Positions 44,504 through 53,607 are shown, numbered from the stretch's first letter. The stretch: 64,000 bases of DNA from Glaciecola amylolytica (GCA_003856375.1 CP034120.1:434001-498000), one strand, 5' to 3'. The notes: a model not told the origin generated them from the sequence alone. Program-made: numbers and translations.

Positions 44504-47500
44504 TTAATCTTGTTTAATAAACTGTACCATTTTCACGGTTTCGTTGTCTTCTACGGCGATGAAATATGCTGCAGACGGAAGGCTTGAAACACTCACTTTG
44601 CTGTCTGTGATTCTTCCTTTGAAAATCATTTTTCCGTAAATGTCATAGATGGTGTATGTAGCTTGTGCGGAGACGTTAGAAATGTTTAGTGTTTCCATTG
44701 TTGGGTTTGGATAAACTACCAATTTCTCTTTTGCAATATCCGTAACACCCAAATCCGTATGATTGATCACATTCGAAATTCCTTCGCAGCCACTTGTGTT
44801 TGTAACATGAACGGAATAATCGCCGTTTTGTGTTGCAGTGTAAGTGTTAGAAGTTGCTCCGGAAAGGTCTGTTCCATTTCGCATCCATTGATACGTTGCA
44901 AAACCAGCATCCGTAGAAAATACACTTCCGCTTACCGTAATGATTGGTTCGGGAAGTGCATTCACCGTTACTGTCATGGTTTCTGTCGTCGCGCATTCTC
45001 CCGCAGCTGGTGTAAACGTATAAGTCGTTGTTATAGTGTTATTAATCGCCGGCGACCATGTTCCGGAGATTCCGTTGCTGGAAGTAGTCGGTAATGTAAA
45101 TGCTGTTCCTTCACAAACCGCTGCTACTTGCGTAAACGTTGGTGTTGTTTGCGCATTCACTGTTACTGTCATCTGTGCCGTTGTAGCGCATTCTCCCGCA
45201 GTTGGTGTAAACGTATAAGTCGTTGTTATAGTGTTATTAATCGCCGGCGACCATGTTCCGGAGATTCCGTTGCTGGAAGTAGTCGGTAATGTAAATGCTG
45301 TTCCTTCACAAACCGCTGCTACTTGTGTAAACGTTGGTGTTGTTTGCTGATTCACCGTTACGGTCATCTGTGCCGTTGTAGCGCATTCTCCCGCAGTTGG
45401 TGTAAAGGTGTAAGTCGTTGTTGCTGTGTTATTAATCGCAGGGGACCATGTTCCGGATATTCCATTGCTGGAAGTCGTTGGCAGTGTAAATGCTGTTCCT
45501 TCACAAACCGCTGCTACTTGTGTAAACGTTGGTGTTGTTTGCTGATTCACCGTTACGGTCATTTGTGCAGTTGTAGCACATTCTCCTGCAGTTGGTGTAA
45601 AGGTGTAAGTCGTTGTTGCTGTGTTATTAATCGCAGGGGACCATGTTCCGGATATTCCATTGCTGGAAGTCGTTGGCAGTGTAAATGCTGTTCCTTCACA
45701 AACCGCTGCTACTTGTGTAAACGTTGGTGTTGTTTGCTGATTCACCGTTACGGTCATTTGTGCAGTTGTAGCACATTCTCCTGCAGCTGGCGTAAACGTA
45801 TAAGTCGTTGTTGCGGTGTTATTAATCGCTGGCGACCATGTTCCTGAGATTCCATTGCTGGAAGTTGCTGGCAGTGTAAACGCTGTTCCTTCACAAACTG
45901 CTGCTACTTGTGTAAACGTTGGTGTTGTTTGCTGATTCACCGTTACGGTCATCTGTGCCGTTGTAGCGCATTCTCCTGCAGCTGGCGTAAACGTATAAGT
46001 CGTTGTTGCGGTGTTATTAATCGCAGGGGACCATGTTCCGGAGATTCCATTGCTGGAAGTTGCTGGCAGTGTAAACGCTGTTCCTTCACAAACTGCTGCT
46101 ACTTGTGTAAACGTTGGCGTTGTTTGCGCATTCACTGTTACGGTCATTTGTGCTGTTGAAGCGCATTCTCCCACAGCTGGCGTAAAGGTATAAGTCGTTG
46201 TTGTGGTGTTATTGATTGCCGGCGACCATGTTCCGGAGATTCCATTGCTGGAAGTTGCTGGCAGTGTAAACGCTGTTCCTTCACAAACCGCTGCTACTTG
46301 TGTGAACGTTGGCGTTGTTTGCGCGTTCACAGTTACGGTCATTTGTGCTGTTGTAGCGCATTCTCCCGCAGTTGGTGTAAAGGTGTAAGTCGTTGTTGCC
46401 GTTGTGTTAATCGCTGGCGACCATGTTCCGGAGATTCCGTTGCTGGAAGTCGTTGGAAGAGTAAATGCTGTTCCTGTACAAACTGCTGCTACCTGTGTAA
46501 ACGTCGGTGTTGCCGGAGATGTATTTACATTCATTGTAATGCTGTTGCTGGTAATTGGCGATCCTGATACAGTCATCACACACGTAACCACATCGCCGTT
46601 TGCAGGCGTGTAGGTATAAGTAGTGCTGTTGGTTCCAAAATCGGAGCCATTTACTTTCCATTGGTAAGAGGGGCTAGTAGCTCCTGTAGGTGTTGCAGTA
46701 AAGGTTACATTTGTTCCAGTGCATAGATTATTTTCTGATGCAGCAATGGTAACCGACACCTCCGAAAGTTTTACTAAAAAAACATCATCACCACCGTTTG
46801 AATATAAATTAGTACCTCCATTCGGATTAAAATCTGTCATTCCTGCAAATGATCCGGTTAGGTAAATATTTCCTGAAGCATCCAAGGCAATTCCTTGTCC
46901 GTAATCATAATTTGATCCGCCCAAGCGTTTTGCCCACACATAATTTCCGTTGGTATCGAGCTTACTCACAAAAATGTCGTTATATCCGGCTGAGGTTAAA
47001 TTGGCAGTGCCGGCAGGGTTGAAATTTGCGGTCCCTGGGAAATATCCTGTAGTATACACGTTTCCGGTAGCGTCTAAGGCTATGGAAGTAACATAATCAA
47101 TGCCTGTTCCTCCCATTCTTTTTGCCCAAACGTAACTTCCGTTGTTGTCTAATTTGCTCACAAAAATATCATAAATTCCCGCAGAGGTTAAATTGGCTAC
47201 GCCTGATCCGGGATCAAAGTCACGGGTTCCTGAAAAAATCCCGGTGGTATAAATATTTCCTGCGGCATCTACAGCAATAGCATAACCTCTGTTTCCTCCG
47301 AGAGCCTTTGCCCAAACGTAATTTCCGTTGTTGTCGAGTTTGCTCACAAAAATATTAGATCCGGAATCAGGTGTTAAATCAGCTGTGCCCAATCCTGGAT
47401 CAAAGTCAACGGTTCCCTGAAAATATCCGGTAATATAAACATTTCCGGTAGCATCCAGGGCTACGGAATTGCTTAGATCGTTATTGGTCCCACCGATGTT

Positions 47501-48229
47501 TTTTGCCCAAACGTAATTTCCGTTGTTGTCGAGTTTGCTCACAAAAATATCGGTACCTCCGGTAGAGGTTAAATTGGCTACTCCCGCTCCGGGATCAAAG
47601 TCCACCGTATTCTCAAAATATCCGGTGGTATACACATTTCCGGCGGCATCCAGGGTTATAGAATAGCCATAATCATCTTTTGCGCCCGTTCCGGTCATAC
47701 TTTTAGCCCAAACGTAATTTCCGTTGTTATCCAATTTACTCACGAAAATATCTGTCCATCCTCCGGAAGTTAAATTGACTACTCCTGCTCCGGGGTCAAA
47801 GTCTACCGTAGTCGCAAAAAATCCGGTGGTATACACATTTCCAGCGGCATCTACGGCTATGGAGTTACTCATGTCATTACCATTTCCTCCCATGCGTTTT
47901 GCCCAAACGTAATTTCCGTTGTTGTCGTATTTGGCTACAAAAATATCGCCCAGGTCGACAGCCGTTAAATTGGCTACTCCCGTTCCTGGATCAAAATCAG
48001 CTGTTCCGTAAAAAGTTCCTGTTACATAAACATTTCCGGCAGCATCTACGGTGGTAGAAGAGCTCAAATCAGAACTCGTTCCACCGATGTTTTTTACCCA
48101 TTGCAGGTTCACCTGGGCATTTACTGTTGCTGAGGTTATCAACAGTGAACCACCTACTAATACACTTTTTAGAAGGCTTCTGAATGTTCTTTTTTTTGCG
48201 GCATGCGGACTGCCTTTTGTATTGCTCAT
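44504..48229 (-). CDS. Giant secreted SBBP beta-propeller/Ig-repeat protein with T9SS sorting domain
   Basis: 1241 residues with a long signal peptide (cleavage near TVNAQ). Residues about 45-490 contain seven GN[VI]Y.TG..  ...DF[DN]P repeats (SBBP type), each ending DIFVSKLDNNGNYVWAK, which suits a single seven-bladed propeller. A single Ig-like unit follows (about 495-570). Then come eight near-identical 65-residue units (about 574-1093; TFTQVAAVCEGTAF, SSNGISGTWSPAINN, TYTFTPAAGEC). Another Ig-like unit (about 1095-1165) and a type A sorting domain (LVVYPNPTMETLNIS) close the protein. It is probably a surface adhesin. No enzymatic residues were seen. Confidence 0.92.
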   Translation of the reverse strand: MSNTKGSPHAAKKRTFRSLLKSVLVGGSLLITSATVNAQVNLQWVKNIGGTSSDLSSSTTVDAAGNVYVTGTFYGTADFDPGTGVANLTAVDLGDIFVAKYDNNGNYVWAKRMGGNGNDMSNSIAVDAAGNVYTTGFFATTVDFDPGAGVVNLTSGGWTDIFVSKLDNNGNYVWAKSMTGTGAKDDYGYSITLDAAGNVYTTGYFENTVDFDPGAGVANLTSTGGTDIFVSKLDNNGNYVWAKNIGGTNNDLSNSVALDATGNVYITGYFQGTVDFDPGLGTADLTPDSGSNIFVSKLDNNGNYVWAKALGGNRGYAIAVDAAGNIYTTGIFSGTRDFDPGSGVANLTSAGIYDIFVSKLDNNGSYVWAKRMGGTGIDYVTSIALDATGNVYTTGYFPGTANFNPAGTANLTSAGYNDIFVSKLDTNGNYVWAKRLGGSNYDYGQGIALDASGNIYLTGSFAGMTDFNPNGGTNLYSNGGDDVFLVKLSEVSVTIAASENNLCTGTNVTFTATPTGATSPSYQWKVNGSDFGTNSTTYTYTPANGDVVTCVMTVSGSPITSNSITMNVNTSPATPTFTQVAAVCTGTAFTLPTTSSNGISGTWSPAINTTATTTYTFTPTAGECATTAQMTVTVNAQTTPTFTQVAAVCEGTAFTLPATSSNGISGTWSPAINNTTTTTYTFTPAVGECASTAQMTVTVNAQTTPTFTQVAAVCEGTAFTLPATSSNGISGTWSPAINNTATTTYTFTPAAGECATTAQMTVTVNQQTTPTFTQVAAVCEGTAFTLPATSSNGISGTWSPAINNTATTTYTFTPAAGECATTAQMTVTVNQQTTPTFTQVAAVCEGTAFTLPTTSSNGISGTWSPAINNTATTTYTFTPTAGECATTAQMTVTVNQQTTPTFTQVAAVCEGTAFTLPTTSSNGISGTWSPAINNTATTTYTFTPTAGECATTAQMTVTVNQQTTPTFTQVAAVCEGTAFTLPTTSSNGISGTWSPAINNTITTTYTFTPTAGECATTAQMTVTVNAQTTPTFTQVAAVCEGTAFTLPTTSSNGISGTWSPAINNTITTTYTFTPAAGECATTETMTVTVNALPEPIITVSGSVFSTDAGFATYQWMRNGTDLSGATSNTYTATQNGDYSVHVTNTSGCEGISNVINHTDLGVTDIAKEKLVVYPNPTMETLNISNVSAQATYTIYDIYGKMIFKGRITDSKVSVSSLPSAAYFIAVEDNETVKMVQFIKQD
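44951..46510 (-). repeat. Eight tandem 195-bp repeats inside the propeller/Ig gene
   Basis: The 5-mer ttcct within each unit recurs at exactly 195-bp spacing: 45106, 45301, 45496, 45691, 45886, 46081, 46276, 46471. Units are in frame and differ by few bases; the outer ones diverge most (CTG against CEG, and ETMTVTVNALP at the end). Recent duplication or gene conversion is likely. Confidence 0.95.
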
Positions 48230-48794
48230 AGATTTATATGTGTTAAAAATGTATCTTGTTTTTTTGTTCGATAGATATCAGATGAAAGGTCTGTGAAGGA
48301 ATGAAGATTTTTGATTCGCATTTGATTTGAGGAAAGTGTCATTGGTGTTTCCGGAACATGTGTTTGCATAAAGTGCACACCAAATGAGGTTTGTATCGCT
48401 TTGATAATTAATGGGTTATTTGTTTTTTTTTAGAATTACAGTCTGATTAAATTGTTGCCTTTTGGTAAAACTTAATGGGTGAAAAACTGTTTTTTTGGTG
48501 CAAAACTAAGCAATTTCCCTGTTCTGTAATTCGCCGAATTCATATCCGCCGATACTTAATTGGCAAGCGTTTTATATCCAGATAACTCCGAATTTCGGCA
48601 CGAATAAATGGTATGAAACGACCCTTGCTGTTCCCGCGCATTTCAAGCCCGAATTCTCCTCCATCAAATACTCTTTTTTATATTTATACTGAATCATCCC
48701 GTAAAATTCTATTTTTACAATCAGGTAAAATGAAAACGCAAATCGGGTCGAAACCTGATCGCTTTTCATTGTCCTCCACAATTAAAACGCAGAT
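48230..48794. other. Intergenic region between divergent genes
   Basis: 565 bp, AT-rich, containing no ORF with coding character and no full promoter consensus. It must hold the leader of the giant minus-strand gene and of exonuclease III, but I see no strong element. Confidence 0.5.
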
Positions 48795-49559
48795 ATGAAA
48801 CTTCTTTCTTTTAACGTAAACGGAATCCGTGCAATTGCAGGAAAATCATTTATTACCGATATGCAGCAAGCCGATGTGGATGTGATCTGTCTTCAGGAAA
48901 CAAAAGCAACGGTGGAACAAGTGAAGGAAACGGTTGCTCCTTTGGGTTATCCGTTCGTATATGCGAATGAAGCCGGAAGAAAAGGGTATTCAGGTACGGC
49001 TGTCATTTCAAAAACAGAACCGATTTCGGTTGTTTACGATATGGGAGTTCCGCATCACGATGAAGAAGGAAGAGTGATTTGTGCCGAATACGATCAGTTT
49101 TACCTGATCACGGTTTATGTTCCGAATTCCGGGAGTGAGTTGTTGCGTCTTCCTTACCGTAAAACCTGGGATGCAGATTTTCTGGCTTACCTCAAAAGAT
49201 TGGAAGCAAAGAAACCGGTAATTGTTTGCGGAGATTTCAATGTGGCGCATAAAGCAATTGATTTGGCCCGGCCAAAAGCAAATTACAACAAGTCTGCCGG
49301 ATTCATGCAGGAAGAAATCGATGGAATGGATGCTTTCACAGGAAATGGCTTGGTAGATTCCTGGAGAGTTGCGAACGGAGATGAGGTAAAATATACCTGG
49401 TGGAGTTACCGCGGAGGAGCAAGAGAGAAGAATGTAGGCTGGAGAATCGATTACTTTTTGGTTTCAGATAGTTTTGTTCCGAAGATTAAAGCAGCAACAA
49501 TTCATAACGAAATCATGGGATCAGATCATTGCCCGGTTGGAATTGAATTGAGCTTATAA
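48795..49559 (+). CDS. xth: Exodeoxyribonuclease III (AP endonuclease family)
   Basis: 254 residues. It cleaves abasic sites and removes 3-prime blocks in base excision repair. Motifs: LLSFNVNGIRA, ICLQETKA (metal Glu), TVYVPNSG, VCGDFNVAH (catalytic Asp/Asn), TWWSYRGGAREKNVGWRIDYFLVS and a final IMGSDHCPVGIEL (catalytic His). Length and the GARxKNVGWRIDYF segment match ExoA/XthA. It appears monocistronic, with no promoter consensus recognised just upstream. Confidence 0.96.
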   Translation: MKLLSFNVNGIRAIAGKSFITDMQQADVDVICLQETKATVEQVKETVAPLGYPFVYANEAGRKGYSGTAVISKTEPISVVYDMGVPHHDEEGRVICAEYDQFYLITVYVPNSGSELLRLPYRKTWDADFLAYLKRLEAKKPVIVCGDFNVAHKAIDLARPKANYNKSAGFMQEEIDGMDAFTGNGLVDSWRVANGDEVKYTWWSYRGGAREKNVGWRIDYFLVSDSFVPKIKAATIHNEIMGSDHCPVGIELSL

Positions 49560-49577
49560 ATAAAATATCAGGCGCGT

Positions 49578-49605
49578 GTTGGTACGCAATGCATCGCGTA
49601 CCAAC
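49578..49605. repeat. 28-bp palindromic element, not terminator-like
   Basis: GTTGGTACGC-AATGCATC-GCGTACCAAC, nearly self-complementary throughout, with one internal mismatch. No T run follows. It lies just after the exonuclease III stop and resembles dispersed palindromes seen in other Bacteroidota genomes. Confidence 0.75.
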
Positions 49606-49785
49606 CCCACGTCCCAATTACCAGCCTGCCGAAAACCACTTCCCGCCAAAATGAACCTCCTTTTTTCAAATTGAAATAAATCCAGGATTGTTGGCATAAA
49701 TGTTGTTTTCAGAAATCCCCTTCTGGAAGCATTGCTATGACTGCTGTTTAAGTTTTTTTGGGAGCTCAAAAACCCATTGGGGACA

Positions 49786-49793
49786 TATATTTG
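49786..49793 (+). promoter_or_regulatory. Candidate -7 element (TATATTTG)
   Basis: Matches TAnnTTTG, 33 nt upstream of the barrel protein ATG at 49827. No TTG at the usual distance. Confidence 0.4.
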
Positions 49794-49826
49794 GGCTTGA
49801 TGGTTTCAAATGACAAACTATCAATC

Positions 49827-50459
49827 ATGAAAAAATTAACATTATTGCTTTTGGCAAGCTGTTCAATATTCGGGATGAATTTGAATGCACAGGAAGACTA
49901 CAGAGAAAATTTAAAATTCGGGATCAAAGCAGGGGCGAATTACTCCAATGTTTGGGATGAACAACGGGAAGACTTTGAAGCAAACGGAAAAGTGGGGTTT
50001 GCAGGAGGAGTTTTCTTACATGTTCCGATCGGGAAATTTTTAGGGGTTCAGCCTGAATTGTTGTTTTCTCAGAAAGGATTTAAAGGATCCGGATTATTTT
50101 TAGGACAATCCTATTCGTTTAAACGAACTACTAATTATCTGGAAGTTCCGTTGTTATTTACCATCAAACCGGCATCCTTCTTCACGATTGTAGTCGGACC
50201 GCAATACTCGTTCCTCTTGAGTCAGCAGGATGACTTCACTTCCGGGCCTTACACTTCTTCCGAATTTAAAGAAATTGAGAATGACAACATCCGTAAAAAC
50301 ACCTTGGGTGCTGTGATCGGATTTGATGTCAACGTAAATCATTTCGTGGTGTCTCCGAGAGTTGGATGGGATTTCCAGACGAACCATGGTGACGGTTCCT
50401 CATCCACTCCACGCTATAAAAATCAATGGATTCAATTGACCTTGGGTTACAGATTCTAG
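49827..50459 (+). CDS. Outer-membrane beta-barrel protein (porin-like, OMP_b-brl_2)
   Basis: 210 residues from ATG 49827, which gives a proper signal peptide (MKKLTLLLLASCSIFGMNLNAQ). A longer frame starts over the -7 element. The mature part has the pattern LKFGIKAGANYSNVWDE, VGFAGGVFLHVPIGKFLGVQPELLFSQKG, NYLEVPLLFTIKP, FTIVVGPQYSFLLS and terminal WIQLTLGYRF, typical of small eight-stranded barrels with a C-terminal aromatic. Role is structural or transport; the substrate is unknown. A terminator follows at 50481-50525. Confidence 0.88.
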   Translation: MKKLTLLLLASCSIFGMNLNAQEDYRENLKFGIKAGANYSNVWDEQREDFEANGKVGFAGGVFLHVPIGKFLGVQPELLFSQKGFKGSGLFLGQSYSFKRTTNYLEVPLLFTIKPASFFTIVVGPQYSFLLSQQDDFTSGPYTSSEFKEIENDNIRKNTLGAVIGFDVNVNHFVVSPRVGWDFQTNHGDGSSSTPRYKNQWIQLTLGYRF

Positions 50460-50480
50460 TGAATTGACCGGTTGATTTGG

Positions 50481-50525
50481 GAAGAGTCCGTCATCGATAA
50501 CTATCGGGAGGCGGACTCTTTTTTG
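50481..50525 (+). terminator. Terminator after the barrel gene
   Basis: Outer stem AAGAGTCCG / CGGACTCTT with a nested CGAT/ATCG hairpin, followed by a T run. Confidence 0.88.
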
Positions 50526-50596
50526 TTCATAACATGTTCATTAACTTTTGGTAACTAAATCTTGAACTTTCATCCTGAAGGCAAGTTTTGATTCTG

Positions 50597-50604
50597 TATC
50601 TTTG
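50597..50604 (+). promoter_or_regulatory. Candidate -7 element of dnaB (TATCTTTG)
   Basis: Full match to TAnnTTTG with CTG 19 nt upstream as a possible -33. It ends 4 nt before the ATG at 50609, implying a leaderless mRNA or a downstream true start (ATG 50687). Confidence 0.45.
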
Positions 50605-50608
50605 TTCC

Positions 50609-52183
50609 ATGGAAGAACAACAACCAGGCAATTCCCGTCGCGTCGGCGCGCGTACAAAGAACACCATTTTACCGCTTGCAAATGAAATGGGGAAAATTCC
50701 TCCTCAGGCAGTTGACGTAGAACAGGCGGTTCTCGGAGCGATGATGTTGGACAAAAATGCAGTTACAGATACCATTGATATGTTGTCGGCGGAAAGTTTT
50801 TATGATCCGAAACATACATTTATTTATGGCGCAATTCGTGAATTGTTCGGTACTTCCAATCCGATTGACTTATTAACGGTTGCAGAAAAATTAAAGCAGC
50901 GCGGAGAACTTGAAGCAGCTGGCGGAGTGGTTTATTTATCTTCTCTGACTCAGCGCGTCGGTTCCGTAGCGCATATTGAATACCACGCCAGAATCATTTC
51001 ACAGAAACACATTCAGCGTGAAATTATCCGCATGTGTTCCGAAACATTGAGAGATGCTTACGATGAAACGACTGATGTATTCGAATTGCTGACAAAGGCG
51101 GAAGGGCTTTTGTTCGGAATTGCGGAAAACAACATGAAGAAGACGGTTTCGACCATGAATATTGTGGTAAGTGAAGCGATCAAGGAAATCGAACAGGCGG
51201 CAAAAAACAGCGACGGACTTTCAGGAGTTCCGACCGGTTTCCGGGGATTGGACGAATTGACTTCCGGCTGGCAGCGTTCGGATATGATCGTAATTGCGGC
51301 TCGTCCGGCGATGGGAAAAACGGCATTCGTACTTTCCATGGCACGAAATACGGCGGTGGATTTCAATATGGGAGTTGCGATCTTCTCTCTGGAGATGTCC
51401 TCTGTGCAGCTGGTGAAACGTTTGATCTCGGCGGAAAGTATGATTTCTGCGGAGAAATTGAGAAAAGGGAAGCTTGAAGATCACGAATTTCAGCAGCTTT
51501 ATTCACGAGTAACAAAATTGGCGGAAGCGCCTATTTATATTGATGATACACCCGGTTTGAGCGTCTTCGATTTACGTGCAAAATGCCGCCGATTGAAAAT
51601 GCAGTACGATATTCAAATGGTGATTATCGATTACTTGCAGCTGATGTCAGCAGGTGGAAAAGGAAACGGAAATCGCGAGCAGGAAATCTCCACGATCTCC
51701 CGTTCCATTAAGGAAATCGCTAAAGAATTAAACGTTCCGATGATTGCCCTTTCCCAGCTCTCACGTTCGGTTGAAACCCGTGGAGGTGATAAGCGCCCGG
51801 TACTTTCGGATCTTCGTGAATCGGGAGCGATTGAGCAGGATGCCGATATCGTAGGATTCCTTTACCGACCGGAATATTACGGGATTACAACTGCGGAAGA
51901 CGGATCTTCGAATGAAGGAGTCGGAGAGATTATCATTGCAAAACACCGGAACGGTGGATTGGAAAATGTACGTATGCGTTTCGTTGGAAAATATGCCCGG
52001 TTTGAAAACATGGAAGATCAATACAATTCGATCGGAGGAGGAGATTTTAACCCGAATTCGGCGAATGCCGGTATGTCGATGAACAATAGTTTTGATGAGA
52101 TGCCGCGCACGATCACATTGGGAAGTAACATGAACAATGTTCCGGATGAAGACTTTAACGGCCCGGATGAATCTCCATTTTAA
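50609..52183 (+). CDS. dnaB: Replicative DNA helicase DnaB
   Basis: 524 residues from ATG 50609. Unwinds the fork as a homohexamer. The N-terminal domain reads PPQAVDVEQAVLGAMMLD and LTVAEKLKQRGELEAAGG. The RecA-like domain has a Walker A AARPAMGKTAFVLS, then FSLEMSSVQLVKRLIS, VIIDYLQLMSAGG (Walker B), ALSQLSRSVETRGGDKRPVLSDLRESGAIEQDADIV, and HRNGGLENVRMRFVGKYARF. The last about 50 residues are a variable acidic tail rich in Asn/Asp/Met. No intein is present. ATG 50687, just before the conserved domain, is an alternative start. Confidence 0.97.
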   Translation: MEEQQPGNSRRVGARTKNTILPLANEMGKIPPQAVDVEQAVLGAMMLDKNAVTDTIDMLSAESFYDPKHTFIYGAIRELFGTSNPIDLLTVAEKLKQRGELEAAGGVVYLSSLTQRVGSVAHIEYHARIISQKHIQREIIRMCSETLRDAYDETTDVFELLTKAEGLLFGIAENNMKKTVSTMNIVVSEAIKEIEQAAKNSDGLSGVPTGFRGLDELTSGWQRSDMIVIAARPAMGKTAFVLSMARNTAVDFNMGVAIFSLEMSSVQLVKRLISAESMISAEKLRKGKLEDHEFQQLYSRVTKLAEAPIYIDDTPGLSVFDLRAKCRRLKMQYDIQMVIIDYLQLMSAGGKGNGNREQEISTISRSIKEIAKELNVPMIALSQLSRSVETRGGDKRPVLSDLRESGAIEQDADIVGFLYRPEYYGITTAEDGSSNEGVGEIIIAKHRNGGLENVRMRFVGKYARFENMEDQYNSIGGGDFNPNSANAGMSMNNSFDEMPRTITLGSNMNNVPDEDFNGPDESPF

Positions 52184-52259
52184 TGGAATTCACAATTTAT
52201 GTTGTAAACCAAACGTTATATAAAAATTGAACTAACTTAGTGTTTATCACAAAAGAACT

Positions 52260-53513
52260 ATGAGATTTTTCCTTGCACTTGCATTTTTAATTCTTGTTAA
52301 ATCAGTTTCGGCCTCTTCGATCTTAGTTCCGATGGACGAAAGACAGGCAAATCACTTGAAAGCCTACGGAGTTTCCTTTTGGGTACTTGAAAACGGCGTG
52401 GTGATGGAATGGTTGTTGAATTATCGCGGAGGTTCATTTTTGTTTCCGCATCTGCAGGCTATTGAAGAAGAATTGATCATTCGTGGAGTGACTTATGAAG
52501 TTGTTGCCGACGGACAGGTAAATGCGATTCGCAGTGAAATTGCCAACCCCGAAGTAAACATGGAAGTGGTTCAGCTGGAAAAAGCTCCGAAAATTGCCGT
52601 TTATACTCCGAATAGTGCGCTTCCCTGGGATGATGCCGTGACAATGGTTTTGGATTATGCAGAAATTCCTTATGACAAGATTTATGATTCTGCCATTGTA
52701 ATGGGAGTTTTGCCAAAATATGATTGGCTGCATTTGCATCACGAAGATTTTACAGGACAATACGGGAAATTCTATGCTGCTTTTCACCGCGAATCCTGGT
52801 ACATCAATCAAGTGGCGGATGCGGAAAGAGATGCGGCGAGTTTAGGTTTCGCAAAAGTGTCACAATTAAAACTGGCTGTTGCCAATAACATTCGCAACTT
52901 CGTCATGGGCGGGGGATTTTTGTTTACGATGTGCAGCGGAACCGATAGTTTTGACATTGCATTGGCTGCACACGAAACCGATATTTGCGAACGAATGTTT
53001 GACGGAGATCCGAGAGATCCGAATTGCCAGAATAAACTGGATTACAATTTGACCTTTGCATTCAAGGATTTTGTGCTCTTTCAGGACCCGATGGTTTATG
53101 AATATTCCAATATTGACGGAACGGATTTACATCGAATTCCTGAAAATCAGGATAAATTCACCTTGTTCGATTTCTCTGCAAAATGGGATGTCGTTCCGGC
53201 TATGCTGACGCAATGCCACACAGATGTGATTGACGGTTTCATGGGACAGACAACCGATTTCAGACGTGATTTGATCAAATCAAACGTTTTGGTAATGGGT
53301 GAAAACAAAGCATTGAATACTGCGCGTTACATTCATGGAGAATTAGGCCAGGGAACATGGACATTCTATGGCGGACATGATCCGGAAGATTATCAGCACC
53401 GTGTAGGAGATCCTCCGACAGATCTGAATCTGCATCCGAATTCACCGGGTTACCGTTTGATTTTGAATAATATTCTATTTCCGGCTGCGAAAAAGCAGAA
53501 GCGCAAAACATAA
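52260..53513 (+). CDS. Exported class I glutamine amidotransferase-like protein (often labelled asparagine synthetase B)
   Basis: 417 residues with a signal peptide (ending VSAS). IAVYTPNS...WDDAVTMVLDYAEIPYDKI begins a flavodoxin-like/GATase-like domain. WLHLHHEDFTGQYGKF, GGGFLFTMCSGTDSFDIALAAH (a possible Cys nucleophile in CSG), TMYGGHDPEDYQHRVGDPPTDLN-like WTFYGGHDPEDYQ, and LNLHPNSPGYRLILNN follow. Very similar proteins in Flavobacteria carry the label asparagine synthetase B, yet no N-terminal Cys-type glutaminase or ATP-pyrophosphatase domain is visible. A membrane or exported GATase-like role is more likely. The gene is monocistronic. Confidence 0.8.
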   Translation: MRFFLALAFLILVKSVSASSILVPMDERQANHLKAYGVSFWVLENGVVMEWLLNYRGGSFLFPHLQAIEEELIIRGVTYEVVADGQVNAIRSEIANPEVNMEVVQLEKAPKIAVYTPNSALPWDDAVTMVLDYAEIPYDKIYDSAIVMGVLPKYDWLHLHHEDFTGQYGKFYAAFHRESWYINQVADAERDAASLGFAKVSQLKLAVANNIRNFVMGGGFLFTMCSGTDSFDIALAAHETDICERMFDGDPRDPNCQNKLDYNLTFAFKDFVLFQDPMVYEYSNIDGTDLHRIPENQDKFTLFDFSAKWDVVPAMLTQCHTDVIDGFMGQTTDFRRDLIKSNVLVMGENKALNTARYIHGELGQGTWTFYGGHDPEDYQHRVGDPPTDLNLHPNSPGYRLILNNILFPAAKKQKRKT

Positions 53514-53574
53514 GAATTCTCAAAAGTACACCGAGCAAAATCGAAGTGCACTCTTCTATACGATATTAAATAAA

Positions 53575-53607
53575 GAGGTGTCTGAGCAGAGTCGAAGACA
53601 CCTTTTT
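53575..53607 (+). terminator. Terminator after the amidotransferase-like gene
   Basis: AGGTGTC / GACACCT stem with loop TGAGCAGAGTCGAA and a T run. The loop is the core of the intergenic repeat described in the region entry. Confidence 0.75.

Noticed and set aside
45323-46400. Long plus-strand open frames over the 195-bp repeats
   Set aside because: They are antisense to the repeat-rich gene, are Cys/Arg-rich only because of its periodicity, and have no start context or homology-like features.
48572-48781. Short minus-strand frame upstream of exonuclease III
   Set aside because: No promoter or recognisable protein features; it looks like chance in AT-rich DNA.
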